From the NCBI GenBank assembly GCA_903906365.1, contig CAIVKC010000046.1:1-64000 (forward strand): 64,000 nt of DNA, written 5' to 3'. The stretch is from an uncultured Bacteroidota bacterium (GTDB lineage: Bacteria; Bacteroidota; Bacteroidia; Chitinophagales; Chitinophagaceae). The translations under genes were made by a program, and so were the position numbers. The stretch's first letter is position 1. Every line of letters starts with the position of its first letter. Of the stretch, positions 41,978 through 52,016 are shown one piece after another. Below the pieces are notes generated by a model. It had not been told where the DNA came from and did not search any database. It worked only from the letters and a program-made list of their open reading frames with translations.

Positions 41978-42928
41978 CTATCCCCCATAAAGAAAACCGG
42001 CAATCTCCCGCCTCCATTTTTCGTGTTCCCGTCCATATAAGGATTCATGGGTGGCCCGCTGGTAAATAACCAGTTTTTTTTGCGGTGATGCCAGGTTGCC
42101 GTAGATGCATTGAATTTCCTGCCTGCTGACACGGTTATCGAGGGCACCCCACTGTAACAGGACCGGACAGCGGATGTCTTTTGCGTAATCACAGGGGGAA
42201 TAACTGAAAGCCCAGAACCCCTGCTCGGTCCCACCCCAGAAAGCCAGCAGCGAGGCCAGCGGCTCTTCGGGAAGGCCCATCGTCCGCATGCGGCCCCGGA
42301 CAGCCTGCAGGAGGCTGCCAAATGGCATTTCCAGTATCAGCCGGTCCGGCTGCAGATCAGGGTAATCATGGATGGCTTTTAGGATGGTAGCTGCCCCTAG
42401 GGAGATGCCCCATAATACAATATGGTTTTCCCCGCGGGCACGGACCAGGTCATAGGCGGCTTTTATATCGGCCGATTCCCGGTATCCGATCGTGCATACA
42501 TGCCCCTGGCTGCCGCCATGGGCCCTGAAATCAACCAGCAGGGTATTAAAGCCCAGCGATCTCATGTAATCGGATTCATGGAGTAATTTGGATTTGCTTG
42601 ATCCGTGGCCGTGAAACATAATAACGGTTCCCCTGGCAGCCTGACTGGCAAAGTACCAGCCCTGCAGCCTGATATGATCGGAGGTGGTCATATAAACGGT
42701 CTTACAGGCCGAATCCGGCTCAATGAGGTTCCTGGATTTGGGGAACCGGATGCCAACCAAGGCGGCCCGGGCCTTGTCCCAGGCCGACAGTTCCCCGGGA
42801 CCCGCACTACCCGACGGGGGTTCATCATAAAAATGGGTGAAATGATAGGCCTGCGAGGCCCCGACCAGGTTCAGGACGACAAACAGGATCAACAATATCC
42901 TCAGTGAGGTTTTCAACACGGGTTTCAT
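41978..42928 (-). CDS. Alpha/beta hydrolase with N-terminal anchor
   Basis: A 316-residue serine hydrolase of the BEM46/YfhR type. The N-terminus has a membrane anchor or signal (LRILLILFVVLNLVGASQA). The oxyanion block VIMFHGHGSSKSKLL, the nucleophile elbow LWGISLGAAT, Asp in WGALDNRVS and His in ATHESLYG supply the triad. Substrate unknown. It begins 21 nt after the acs stop codon on the same strand, so it is probably in an operon with acetyl-CoA synthetase. Confidence 0.87.
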   Translation of the reverse strand: MKPVLKTSLRILLILFVVLNLVGASQAYHFTHFYDEPPSGSAGPGELSAWDKARAALVGIRFPKSRNLIEPDSACKTVYMTTSDHIRLQGWYFASQAARGTVIMFHGHGSSKSKLLHESDYMRSLGFNTLLVDFRAHGGSQGHVCTIGYRESADIKAAYDLVRARGENHIVLWGISLGAATILKAIHDYPDLQPDRLILEMPFGSLLQAVRGRMRTMGLPEEPLASLLAFWGGTEQGFWAFSYSPCDYAKDIRCPVLLQWGALDNRVSRQEIQCIYGNLASPQKKLVIYQRATHESLYGREHEKWRREIAGFLYGG

Positions 42929-42949
42929 CCGCTGGGAGGCTTTGGGTGA

Positions 42950-44863
42950 TCAGACTTTTCCGTTTTTGATTTCCTCTACCACCGATGGATCCAGCAGGGT
43001 GGATGTATCGCCGAGGTTCTGGGTTTCCCCTTCGGCTATCTTCCTGAGTATTCTTCGCATGATTTTACCACTCCTGGTTTTAGGCAAACCGGAGACAAAC
43101 TGGATCTTATCGGGTTTGGCAATGGGGCCTATGATCCTTGCCACGGTCTGTATGATATCCCGTCGGCTGAGATTTTCATCGACGTGGCTGCTGCTGAATA
43201 TTACATAGGCATAGATGCCCTGGCCTTTGATGTCATGGGGGTAGCCAACTACCGCGCTTTCCACCACACCGGTATGCATATTGATCGCGTTTTCAATTTC
43301 TGCCGTACCTATACGGTGGCCGCTGACATTAAGCACATCATCGACACGGCCGGTGATCCGGTAATTCCCGTCCTGGTCGCGGAGGGCTCCGTCACCGGTA
43401 AAGTACAGTCCGGGATAGGTGGCAAAATAATTTACCCGGCATCTTTCATGATCCCCATAGGTGGTCCGGATAATGGAAGGCCAGGGAAACCGGATGCAGA
43501 GGTTTCCGCTGACACTGTTGCCATGAATTTCCTCCCCTTTTTCATCAACCAGGATGGGTTGCACACCCGGTAGCGGCAGGGTGGCATGGGCCGGTTTTTG
43601 GGGAGTGACCCCGGCCAGGTTGGAAATCAGGATGCCGCCCGTCTCTGTCTGCCACCAGGTATCGACCACGGGGCAACGGCCCTTTCCAATGTGCTCGTGA
43701 TACCAGTGCCAGGCCTCCTCGTTGATGGGTTCCCCAACAGTACCCAGTATGCGCAGGGAACCCAGGTCCTTGCCCTTTACATAATCCAGGCCAAAGCCCA
43801 TCAGGCTGCGGATGGCCGTGGGGGCGGTATATAAAATACTGATCTTGAATTTGTCAACCACATCCCAAAAACGACCGGCATCCGGCCAGGTCGGAATACC
43901 TTCAAACATCACCGTGGTGGCGCCGGCGCTCAGCGGGCCATAGACAATATAACTGTGCCCGGTTATCCACCCGATGTCTGCGGTGCAGAAATGCAGATCC
44001 CCGCGCTGGTACTGAAAGGTATTGACGAAGGTATAATTGGTGAAAACCATATAGCCGGCGCAGGTATGCACGACCCCTTTGGGCTTGCCGGTGGAGCCGG
44101 AAGTATACAGGATGAACAGCGTGTCTTCGGCATCCATGACCTCAGCCGGGCAGTCGGGATTGCCCTGCGTTTCGATTTTTTTGATCTCATCCTCCCACCA
44201 CACGTCACGGCCCTTAATCATACTAACGGCCATGCGGGTACGCGTCAGTACGATCACCCTGGTTACACTTGGACAGCGGACCAGCGCATCATCGATCACG
44301 TTTTTGAGGGGTATTTCCTTATTACCGCGGTAACCGCCGTCGGCGGTAATGACCAGGCTGCATTGTGCATCCTGGATCCTGTCGGCAATACTTTGGGCAG
44401 AGAATCCGCCGAAAACCACTGAATGAATGGCCCCCAGCCGGGCGCAGGCCAGTACCGCGATGGCCAGTTCAGGCACCATGGGCATATATATGCAGATACG
44501 GTCGCCCTTTTTGACTCCGTTGTTTTTCAGAACATTGGCAAACTGGCATACCTTAAAATGAAGCTCCTTGTAAGTGAGCACCCGGTAATGATCCTCCGGG
44601 TCGTTGGGTTCCCAGATGATGGCCGGCTGGTTGGCCCTTTCCGCCAGGTGCCTGTCCAGGCAGTTTTCGGTGATGTTGAGTTTGGCTCCCTGAAACCATT
44701 TGATATCCGGACCGGTAAAATCCCAGTCCAGTACCTTATCCCATTTCTTATGCCATTGAAAAGTCTTTGCAATTCCTTCCCAGAACCCTTCGGGATCCTG
44801 AACACTTTGCTGGTAGACGGCCTGGTATTGCTCTAAGGAACGGATCTGGTAGGAATAGCTCAT
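42950..44863 (-). CDS. acs: Acetyl-coenzyme A synthetase
   Basis: AMP-forming acetate-CoA ligase that makes acetyl-CoA from acetate. The 637-residue product has the ANL motif ILYTSGSTGKPKGVVHTCAG, the acetate-pocket region VDTWWQTETGG, YFTGDGALRDQDGNYRITGRVDDVLNVSGHRIGTAEIE, and near residue 600 the acetylation-controlled lysine in RSGKIMRRILRKIAEGE. Length and motif order are standard for Acs. A word close to TAnnTTTG (AAATTTTG) lies 9 nt before the ATG on the minus strand. Lysine acetylation of the SGK site is the expected control (family knowledge). Confidence 0.96.
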   Translation of the reverse strand: MSYSYQIRSLEQYQAVYQQSVQDPEGFWEGIAKTFQWHKKWDKVLDWDFTGPDIKWFQGAKLNITENCLDRHLAERANQPAIIWEPNDPEDHYRVLTYKELHFKVCQFANVLKNNGVKKGDRICIYMPMVPELAIAVLACARLGAIHSVVFGGFSAQSIADRIQDAQCSLVITADGGYRGNKEIPLKNVIDDALVRCPSVTRVIVLTRTRMAVSMIKGRDVWWEDEIKKIETQGNPDCPAEVMDAEDTLFILYTSGSTGKPKGVVHTCAGYMVFTNYTFVNTFQYQRGDLHFCTADIGWITGHSYIVYGPLSAGATTVMFEGIPTWPDAGRFWDVVDKFKISILYTAPTAIRSLMGFGLDYVKGKDLGSLRILGTVGEPINEEAWHWYHEHIGKGRCPVVDTWWQTETGGILISNLAGVTPQKPAHATLPLPGVQPILVDEKGEEIHGNSVSGNLCIRFPWPSIIRTTYGDHERCRVNYFATYPGLYFTGDGALRDQDGNYRITGRVDDVLNVSGHRIGTAEIENAINMHTGVVESAVVGYPHDIKGQGIYAYVIFSSSHVDENLSRRDIIQTVARIIGPIAKPDKIQFVSGLPKTRSGKIMRRILRKIAEGETQNLGDTSTLLDPSVVEEIKNGKV

Positions 44864-45099
44864 ATGACAGACAAAATTTTAAAACGGAATTTAGTATAAT
44901 TTGAATGGTAAATTTAAAATTTAATCAGATACCTTGTTCATCAGATTGGCCATGCACCGGCAAATTGCACGGATCCGGGCCGCTGGGCGGGATAGGAAAG
45001 GGAATGGATTTTACCATGAACCCGTGATGCATTATTTTTAATAACTGTCAACCTGGGGGCCTCCCGGCTTCCCCGGGAGCGGCTTAAACCAAAAAATGA

Positions 45100-46296
45100 A
45101 TGCCCCATATGAATCAAAGATGGTGCGGAGCCTTCCTGACTGCCAGCTGCTGGCTGGTCCTTGGCTGCGGTCAGCGGTCCCCCGGCAGGAATGGTCAGTC
45201 AGGCGGCAGTCTCCAGCCATTACCGGAGAGCACCTGGGCCCTGCTGCCTTTTGAAAAGGCCGCAGGAGTCAACCCCGTGATGGGTCCCGACACGGCTGCC
45301 TTTTATTGCCCTGTCCGCAGAGAGCGGGTCGCCTGGGAGGTCAAAGACGTTTTCAATCCGGCCATGGTAGTCAGGGACGGCAAGATATGGATGCTTTACC
45401 GGGCCCAGGACAGCCTGGGAAAGCCGGGAGGAACTTCCCGAATAGGCCTGGCCCATAGCAGTGACGGACTTCATTTTACCCGGCTGCCGGCACCGGTCCT
45501 CTACCCCGACAAAGACGCGCAGCAGCAGCTGGAATGGGAAGGCGGTTGTGAGGACCCGCGCATCACAGAAGATTCATCCGGTACCTATTATATGACCTAT
45601 ACGGCTTTTGACGGCGCCAAGGCCAGGCTCATGGTGGCCCTTTCAAGAGACCTGGAACACTGGTCCAAAAAAGGGCCGGCATTTGCCACGGCTTATGGGG
45701 GGAAATATGCCAACGCATGGTCCAAGTCGGGTTCCATCGTGTCCACCTACACGAAGGAGGGCCGGATACTGGCCACAAGGATCAGGGGCCGGTACTGGAT
45801 GTATTGGGGAGACCAGTACATCTGGGCTGCCACCTCCGATGACCTGGTTCACTGGACACCCGTGGAAATGGCTTCCGGCGAAGTCCCTCCGGTAACCCTG
45901 CGGGGTGAGGCCCTTCATATGCCGCAGCTTAAAATAGTGGTTCCTACCCGGGCGGGATATTTTGACAGCGACCTGGTGGAATCAGGTCCGCCGGCCATGC
46001 TGACCGATAAGGGCATTTTGCTGATATACAACGGCCGCAACCTTCATGCGTCGGGAGATACCTCCCTGGCCGAGGGAACCTACTCTGGCGGACAGGTACT
46101 CTTGGATAAGGAAGACCCCACCAAGGTCCTTGCCCGTATGGAGCACAATTTCATTCACCCTGACCAGCCCTATGAAATTTCCGGACAGGTCAACCAGGTC
46201 TGTTTCCTGGAAGGGCTGGTATCACTTAACAACAACTGGTTTTTGTATTATGGAACCGCGGACTCGAAAATTGCGGTGGCCACTATGCATCCCTGA
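45100..46296 (+). CDS. GH130-like glycosidase/phosphorylase lipoprotein
   Basis: A 398-residue five-bladed beta-propeller protein of the GH43/GH130 kind. The block EGGCEDPRITE contains the conserved acidic residue of GH130, and the repeats follow the NPAMVVRDGKIWMLYRAQ and SRIGLAHSSDGLHFT pattern. A signal with LVLGC suggests a lipoprotein facing the periplasm. GH130 members are mannoside phosphorylases or mannosidases; exported ones are usually hydrolases, so the mode is uncertain. The start can be 45100 or the ATG at 45109. An MFS transporter gene begins 25 nt downstream, suggesting uptake of the released sugar (inference). Confidence 0.82.
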   Translation: MPHMNQRWCGAFLTASCWLVLGCGQRSPGRNGQSGGSLQPLPESTWALLPFEKAAGVNPVMGPDTAAFYCPVRRERVAWEVKDVFNPAMVVRDGKIWMLYRAQDSLGKPGGTSRIGLAHSSDGLHFTRLPAPVLYPDKDAQQQLEWEGGCEDPRITEDSSGTYYMTYTAFDGAKARLMVALSRDLEHWSKKGPAFATAYGGKYANAWSKSGSIVSTYTKEGRILATRIRGRYWMYWGDQYIWAATSDDLVHWTPVEMASGEVPPVTLRGEALHMPQLKIVVPTRAGYFDSDLVESGPPAMLTDKGILLIYNGRNLHASGDTSLAEGTYSGGQVLLDKEDPTKVLARMEHNFIHPDQPYEISGQVNQVCFLEGLVSLNNNWFLYYGTADSKIAVATMHP

Positions 46297-46321
46297 TATA
46301 TCCCGACTAAACTTTCAACCC

Positions 46322-47857
46322 ATGTCCACCCCCAAAGGAATCTGGAAAATCATCTCTGCCTCTTCGGTAGGCACCCTCATCGAATGGTATGATTTTTATA
46401 TTTTTGGCAGTCTGGCCACCGTGATAGCCAGCCAGTTTTTTCCCAAAACAAATCCCACGGCGGCCCTCCTTTCCACCCTGGCCACCTTCGCGGCCGGATT
46501 CCTGGTTCGCCCCTTCGGGGCCCTGGTTTTCGGTAGGCTGGGAGATCTTATCGGCAGGAAATACACTTTCCTGATGACGCTCATTTTGATGGGGGGATCC
46601 ACTTTTGCCATCGGCCTGGTGCCGGGCTATGACCATATCGGTTTTGCGGCCCCCCTGATCGTTCTGGTGCTCCGCCTTATTCAGGGGCTGGCCCTGGGGG
46701 GGGAATATGGCGGTGCCGCCACCTATGTGGCCGAACATTCCCCGGCCAGCCGCAGGGGGTACTATACTTCCTGGATCCAGGCCACAGCTACGCTGGGATT
46801 GTTCGTTTCCCTGGGCGTTATTCTGCTGACCAGGCATTTGCTGGACCCCGACCAGGCCAAATCCATTGCAAAATTCAACGACTGGGGCTGGAGGATCCCC
46901 TTCCTGGTGTCCCTGCTGCTGGTGGTCCTTTCCATTTATATCCGGCTGAAGATGAAGGAATCCCCCCTTTTCGAAAAGCTGCAGAGCGAAGGCACTGTTT
47001 CGGTGAACCCCCTCAAAGAAAGTTTCGGACATAAGGCCAACCTGAAAATGGTGCTGCTGGCCCTATTCGGCGCCACGATGGGCCAGGGGGTCGTATGGTA
47101 CACGGGCCAGTTCTATGCGCAATCCTTCATAGAAAATGTCTGTAAGGTGGATTTTGACCAGTCGCGGACCATTCTGCTGTGGGCCATCCTGTTTGGCAGC
47201 CCCTTCTTTGTGGTCTTTGGAAGCTGGAGCGACCGGGTAGGCCGAAAATGGATCATGCTGACAGGCATGCTGCTGGCCGTCCTTTCCTATAATTTTCTGT
47301 TCGGGCAGCTGTTGCGGGCTGCCGAAGTGAAAAACAAGATAGAACTCCCGGACATCAAGCAGGTAAAAAGCACCATGTCCTACCTGGGTCATTCAGGCAA
47401 TGCGCTGCGAACCAGGACAACGGTTTCCTATTTTACCGATGGCACCCAGCTCACCGAGACCAGCCGGGACACCCTCTATGCCCCAGATGGCAGCCCGCGG
47501 AACCTCCGGCCCGATATCAGGCAGACTGTCCGGCTGAGCAGCGCCAATTACTGGATGATGGTAGCCCTGGTATTTGTCATGATTTTTTACGTGACAATGG
47601 TCTACGGTCCCATCGCCGCCTTCCTGGTGGAGCTGTTCCCGACAAAGATCCGGTATACGTCCATGTCACTGCCCTACCATATCGGTAACGGGGTCTTTGG
47701 GGGCCTTACCCCTTTTATCGCCACCCTGCTTACCACGATCTACACCGGAAATAAACTCGTGGGACTGATGTACCCGGTAATCATTGCATCGGTCTGCCTG
47801 GTTATTGGCGGACTGTATATAGGCCATCAGGATGAACCGCAGGGGGCCGAACTGTAA
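46322..47857 (+). CDS. MFS transporter, metabolite:H+ symporter type
   Basis: A 511-residue twelve-helix transporter. The N-terminal SSVGTLIEWYDFYIFG, RPFGALVFGRLGDLIGRKYTF, and LALGGEYGGAATYVAEHSP are hallmarks of the MHS group (proline/betaine, alpha-ketoglutarate, shikimate carriers). A soluble insertion of about 80 residues (roughly 335-415) interrupts the second half and is not part of the standard fold. The upstream in-frame codons overlap the GH130 gene, so the ATG at 46322, with the family start MSTPKGIWK, is used. It is cotranscribed with the genes on both sides. Substrate is not certain: MHS carriers mostly move organic acids or osmolytes. Confidence 0.9.
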   Translation: MSTPKGIWKIISASSVGTLIEWYDFYIFGSLATVIASQFFPKTNPTAALLSTLATFAAGFLVRPFGALVFGRLGDLIGRKYTFLMTLILMGGSTFAIGLVPGYDHIGFAAPLIVLVLRLIQGLALGGEYGGAATYVAEHSPASRRGYYTSWIQATATLGLFVSLGVILLTRHLLDPDQAKSIAKFNDWGWRIPFLVSLLLVVLSIYIRLKMKESPLFEKLQSEGTVSVNPLKESFGHKANLKMVLLALFGATMGQGVVWYTGQFYAQSFIENVCKVDFDQSRTILLWAILFGSPFFVVFGSWSDRVGRKWIMLTGMLLAVLSYNFLFGQLLRAAEVKNKIELPDIKQVKSTMSYLGHSGNALRTRTTVSYFTDGTQLTETSRDTLYAPDGSPRNLRPDIRQTVRLSSANYWMMVALVFVMIFYVTMVYGPIAAFLVELFPTKIRYTSMSLPYHIGNGVFGGLTPFIATLLTTIYTGNKLVGLMYPVIIASVCLVIGGLYIGHQDEPQGAEL

Positions 47858-47891
47858 CCAATTTCATCAACCCGGAAAAAACCATCCGCAC

Positions 47892-48110
47892 ATGAACCAT
47901 ATTAAAAGAATCTTTGGCGTTCTCTGGCTCGCCCTTGGGCCCGCCGCCGTGATGTATCTGATCAGGACCGCTGCTTCGGAAATTGCAAAAAAGCCCATTG
48001 TGGACACCAAGATCCAATGGGCCGTCTTTATCGTCGTTTTCATTCCCATCGCAGTGGGTATGATGATATTTGGATTTTATGCCCTCAAAGGGGAATACGA
48101 CAGCCGCTGA
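47892..48110 (+). CDS. Small two-helix membrane protein
   Basis: A 72-residue protein with two hydrophobic segments (about 7-24 and 41-63) and a short charged link (EIAKKPIVDTKIQ). It resembles a family of small Bacteroidota membrane proteins annotated as DUF6814, found behind MFS carriers, though the match is from memory only. The ATG at 47892 is used because an upstream in-frame ATG overlaps the MFS gene. It lies 34 nt after the transporter gene, so it may be an accessory subunit. Confidence 0.65.
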   Translation: MNHIKRIFGVLWLALGPAAVMYLIRTAASEIAKKPIVDTKIQWAVFIVVFIPIAVGMMIFGFYALKGEYDSR

Positions 48111-48165
48111 AATCCCGCCTTCGGTTCAGCCGCAGCGGAAAACCCGGCAATTTCTTTTTTTTAAG

Positions 48166-48173
48166 TAGGTTTG
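48166..48173 (+). promoter_or_regulatory. gldA -7 promoter box TAGGTTTG
   Basis: Exact TAnnTTTG match ending 6 nt before the ATG at 48180. A leaderless transcript is predicted. Confidence 0.6.
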
Positions 48174-48179
48174 TACACT

Positions 48180-49103
48180 ATGTCTATTGAAGTCAGAGAA
48201 CTCCTCAAGATATATGGTGAGCAAAAAGCGGTGGACCATATTTCCTTTAAGGTGAACCAGGGGGAAATCGTAGGTTTCCTGGGTCCCAACGGGGCGGGCA
48301 AGTCCACCACCATGAAAATTATTACCGGCTACCTCAAACAGGACGGCGGGGAGGCCCTGGTTTGCGGAATCAACGTAGGCTCCCATCCGCTGGAAGCCAA
48401 AAAGAAAGTCGGATACCTTCCCGAAGCCAATCCCCTGTATTTTGATATGTACGTGCGGGAATACCTGGACTTCATTGCCGATGTGCACCGGGTGGACAAC
48501 AAGCGCCGCAGCAGGGAAGAGGTCATAGAAACGGTGGGGCTAAGCCCCGAAAGCCGCAAAAAGATTGGCCAGCTCTCCAAAGGATACAAGCAGCGGGTTG
48601 GCCTGGCCGCAGCGCTGATCCATCAGCCTGAGGTGCTGGTTTTGGATGAACCCACCAGCGGCCTGGATCCCAACCAGATCATAGAAATCCGCGATGTCAT
48701 CAGGAACCTGGGCCAGGTAAAGACCATCCTGTTTTCTTCCCATATCCTCCAGGAAGTGGAGGCCATCTGCGACAGGGTCATCATCATCAACAAAGGGAAC
48801 CTGGTTGCAGACGATACCCTGGCCAACCTCCGGCGCGCCGGTGAAAGCCAGCCTGCGATTCTGATCGGGTTCAAGGAAGCCGTCAGCGCAAACCTGCTTG
48901 AAAACCTGGACGGTGTGCTTTCCGCCAGCCTGCTGGACGGCGGCGTGTGGAAGCTGTCCACAAACAGCCCGGAGGCTGTTCGCAAACAATTAATGGAACT
49001 CACTTTGCAGCATAATTTGAATATCGTTTCTTTGCAGAGCGATACCCAGCGACTGGAAGACGTGTTCAGAAACCTGACCGGAGGGGCCCAAAGCACTCCC
49101 TAA
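48180..49103 (+). CDS. gldA: GldA-type ABC transporter ATP-binding protein
   Basis: ATPase subunit of the ABC-2-type transporter GldA-GldF-GldG, needed for gliding in some flavobacteria. The 307-residue product has Walker A GPNGAGKST at 35-43, signature QLSKGYKQRVGLA starting near 131, Walker B LVLDEPTSGLDPNQ, and SSHILQEVEAICDRVIIINKG. The C-terminal extension (about 220-307) fits GldA. No gldF or gldG gene lies nearby, so the membrane partner is elsewhere or the protein serves another ABC-2 exporter. The ATG at 48180 is preferred to a TTG in the promoter box. Confidence 0.87.
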   Translation: MSIEVRELLKIYGEQKAVDHISFKVNQGEIVGFLGPNGAGKSTTMKIITGYLKQDGGEALVCGINVGSHPLEAKKKVGYLPEANPLYFDMYVREYLDFIADVHRVDNKRRSREEVIETVGLSPESRKKIGQLSKGYKQRVGLAAALIHQPEVLVLDEPTSGLDPNQIIEIRDVIRNLGQVKTILFSSHILQEVEAICDRVIIINKGNLVADDTLANLRRAGESQPAILIGFKEAVSANLLENLDGVLSASLLDGGVWKLSTNSPEAVRKQLMELTLQHNLNIVSLQSDTQRLEDVFRNLTGGAQSTP

Positions 49104-49162
49104 GGAGAAATCTCCCTATTGGAGCCGCCTACCGGACTGGCAGAAAGATTAAAAAAAATTAA

Positions 49163-50473
<1,311 letters not shown>

Positions 50474-50481
50474 AGCAATAT

Positions 50482-50547
50482 ACCCGGCCTGCAGCGTGAA
50501 ACTGCCGGCTTTCTGCCGGAGGACGCATACTGCAGGCCGGGTTCTTT
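50482..50547 (+). terminator. Branched hairpin after eno
   Basis: A perfect 13-bp stem, ACCCGGCCTGCAG (50482-50494) and CTGCAGGCCGGGT (50530-50542), encloses a second stem CCGGC (50505-50509)/GCCGG (50515-50519). TTCTTT follows, a weak U-tract. It probably ends eno transcription but could act as an mRNA processing site, since the next gene starts right after it. Confidence 0.65.
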
Positions 50548-50559
50548 AATACTATACCA

Positions 50560-50859
50560 CTGAGACCGCTCAAGACCATACCATCCTGGCTAAAAAACAA
50601 GTACCTGCTGACCGCCTTGGGTTTCACGGTATGGATGCTTTTTTTTGATGACCGCGACTTTATCACGACGCATTTCAAACAAAAACAGGAGCTCAGAAAG
50701 CTGGAACAGAGCCGCCAGTACTACCTGGGGCAGATTGCCCGCACCAAAAAAGAACTCGACCAGCTTAAATCCAACCCCGGGACCATTGAGAAATATGCCA
50801 GGGAAAAATACCTGATGAAACGCGATAATGAGGACGTGTTCCTCGTTCCCGGCAAATAG
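50560..50859 (+). CDS. FtsB-like septum formation initiator protein
   Basis: A small bitopic division protein: one membrane helix followed by a coiled coil. The coding frame gives SWLKNKYLLTALGFTVWMLFFDDRDF (helix), then KQKQELRKLEQSRQYYLGQIARTKKELDQL (coiled coil) and the conserved tail EKYAREKYLMKRDNEDVFLV of the DivIC/FtsB family. No ATG exists in frame before the helix. TTG at 50617 would remove half of the membrane segment, so a non-standard start upstream, such as CTG at 50560, is more likely. The exact start is uncertain. FtsB acts with FtsL and FtsQ in divisome activation. Confidence 0.75.
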   Translation: MRPLKTIPSWLKNKYLLTALGFTVWMLFFDDRDFITTHFKQKQELRKLEQSRQYYLGQIARTKKELDQLKSNPGTIEKYAREKYLMKRDNEDVFLVPGK

Positions 50860-51020
50860 TAGATCTACTAAGTACTGAATACCAGATTGTTACCTTCATA
50901 AAGCTAAACTACGATCGCCAAATTATTTTCCGCAGGGAACAATAAGAACACCCAATTGCCGTTTTTCATATCGGACGTTTCAAGTTACTGCGACATATTA
51001 GGACATTAAATGGTTTGCTT

Positions 51021-51260
51021 ATGACACTCTTTACACCAGAGGATCTTCTATTGTATTTATACAATGAGTCTTCTCCGGAGTTGACAGCCGCAATTGAGAC
51101 CGCATTACATGAAGACTGGACGCTTCGTGAAAAAATGCAGGTACTGCAATCTTCGGTTGACCAGCTCGACAAGGCAATAGTTTCGCCCAGGATGGAAGTT
51201 GTTCTCAAGGTAATCAACTACGCCAGGGAATCTGCTACTGAAACTGTGCACCACCCCTGA
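51021..51260 (+). CDS. Small conserved hypothetical protein
   Basis: A 79-residue acidic, predicted all-helical protein without signal or membrane segments. The N-terminal half (LFTPEDLLLYLYNESSPELTAAIETALHEDWTLREKMQVL) has the look of the small helical N-terminal regions of anti-sigma-like proteins, and the C-terminus has a Leu/Ile-rich helix. Not a family I can name. It lies 50 nt before nth and may be cotranscribed with it. An in-frame TTG two codons upstream is a weaker start. Confidence 0.65.
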   Translation: MTLFTPEDLLLYLYNESSPELTAAIETALHEDWTLREKMQVLQSSVDQLDKAIVSPRMEVVLKVINYARESATETVHHP

Positions 51261-51311
51261 AAAATTTTGCAATACTGAAACTCGTACATTCGTGGTCAGT
51301 TGACTATTCCC

Positions 51312-51983
51312 ATGACCAGGAAAGAACGATTTGAGTTTGTACTAAACTACTTCCAGGAACATACTCCAGACGCGGAGACCGAATTGCTGTATGACAATCC
51401 TTTCCAGCTCCTCATTGCTGTTATTTTGTCGGCCCAGTGCACGGACAAGCGGGTTAATCTGACCACGCCGGCCCTATTCGATAAATATCCTGATGCCCGG
51501 GCCTTATCCCAGGCGGGATATGATGAATTATTTGCCCTGATCAAAAGCATTTCCTTTCCCAACAACAAAACCAGGCACCTCATCGGCATGGCGCGCATGC
51601 TGGTGGATGAATTCGGGGGAAAGGTTCCCATGACCGTGGATGAACTTATAAGACTCCCGGGGGTGGGCAGAAAAACGGCCAATGTCATCACTTCGGTAGT
51701 GGACCGACAGCCCAATATGGCCGTTGACACCCATGTTTTCCGCGTATCGGCCAGGATTGGACTGACCCGGGCCGCAAAAACGCCCCTGGCGGCGGAAAAA
51801 CAACTCATCCGCTATATACCGCGCGACCTGGTGCACAAGGCCCATCACTGGATCATCCTGCACGGCCGCTACCTCTGCCTGGCCCGCAATCCACAGTGCG
51901 GACGCTGCGGACTCAGGCCCGTTTGTCAATATTATCTCAATAAGGAGAAAAGGGCTGCCGGCACAAAAAAACCTCCAGGCTGA
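51312..51983 (+). CDS. nth: Endonuclease III (DNA glycosylase/AP lyase)
   Basis: Base-excision repair enzyme removing oxidised pyrimidines. The 223-residue product has the helix-hairpin-helix LPGVGRKTANVI with catalytic Lys121, catalytic Asp139 in VDTHVFRVSARIG, and a C-terminal [4Fe-4S] cluster motif of spacing C-x6-C-x2-C-x5-C (CLARNPQCGRCGLRPVC). All active-site residues are present. ATG 51312 is chosen over a TTG four codons upstream. Confidence 0.95.
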   Translation: MTRKERFEFVLNYFQEHTPDAETELLYDNPFQLLIAVILSAQCTDKRVNLTTPALFDKYPDARALSQAGYDELFALIKSISFPNNKTRHLIGMARMLVDEFGGKVPMTVDELIRLPGVGRKTANVITSVVDRQPNMAVDTHVFRVSARIGLTRAAKTPLAAEKQLIRYIPRDLVHKAHHWIILHGRYLCLARNPQCGRCGLRPVCQYYLNKEKRAAGTKKPPG

Positions 51984-51992
51984 TTTTGCCAT

Positions 51993-52000
51993 TATCTTTG
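51993..52000 (+). promoter_or_regulatory. Promoter -7 box TATCTTTG for the FUSC gene
   Basis: Exact TAnnTTTG match, ending 16 nt before the ATG at 52017. It lies just past the nth stop codon. Confidence 0.55.
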
Positions 52001-52016
52001 CCCTGCAGACCCCGGG

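Noticed and set aside
50857-50870. A 14-bp perfect palindrome overlapping the FtsB-like stop codon
   Set aside because: Without a known regulator or repeated copies in the window, it is plausibly chance.
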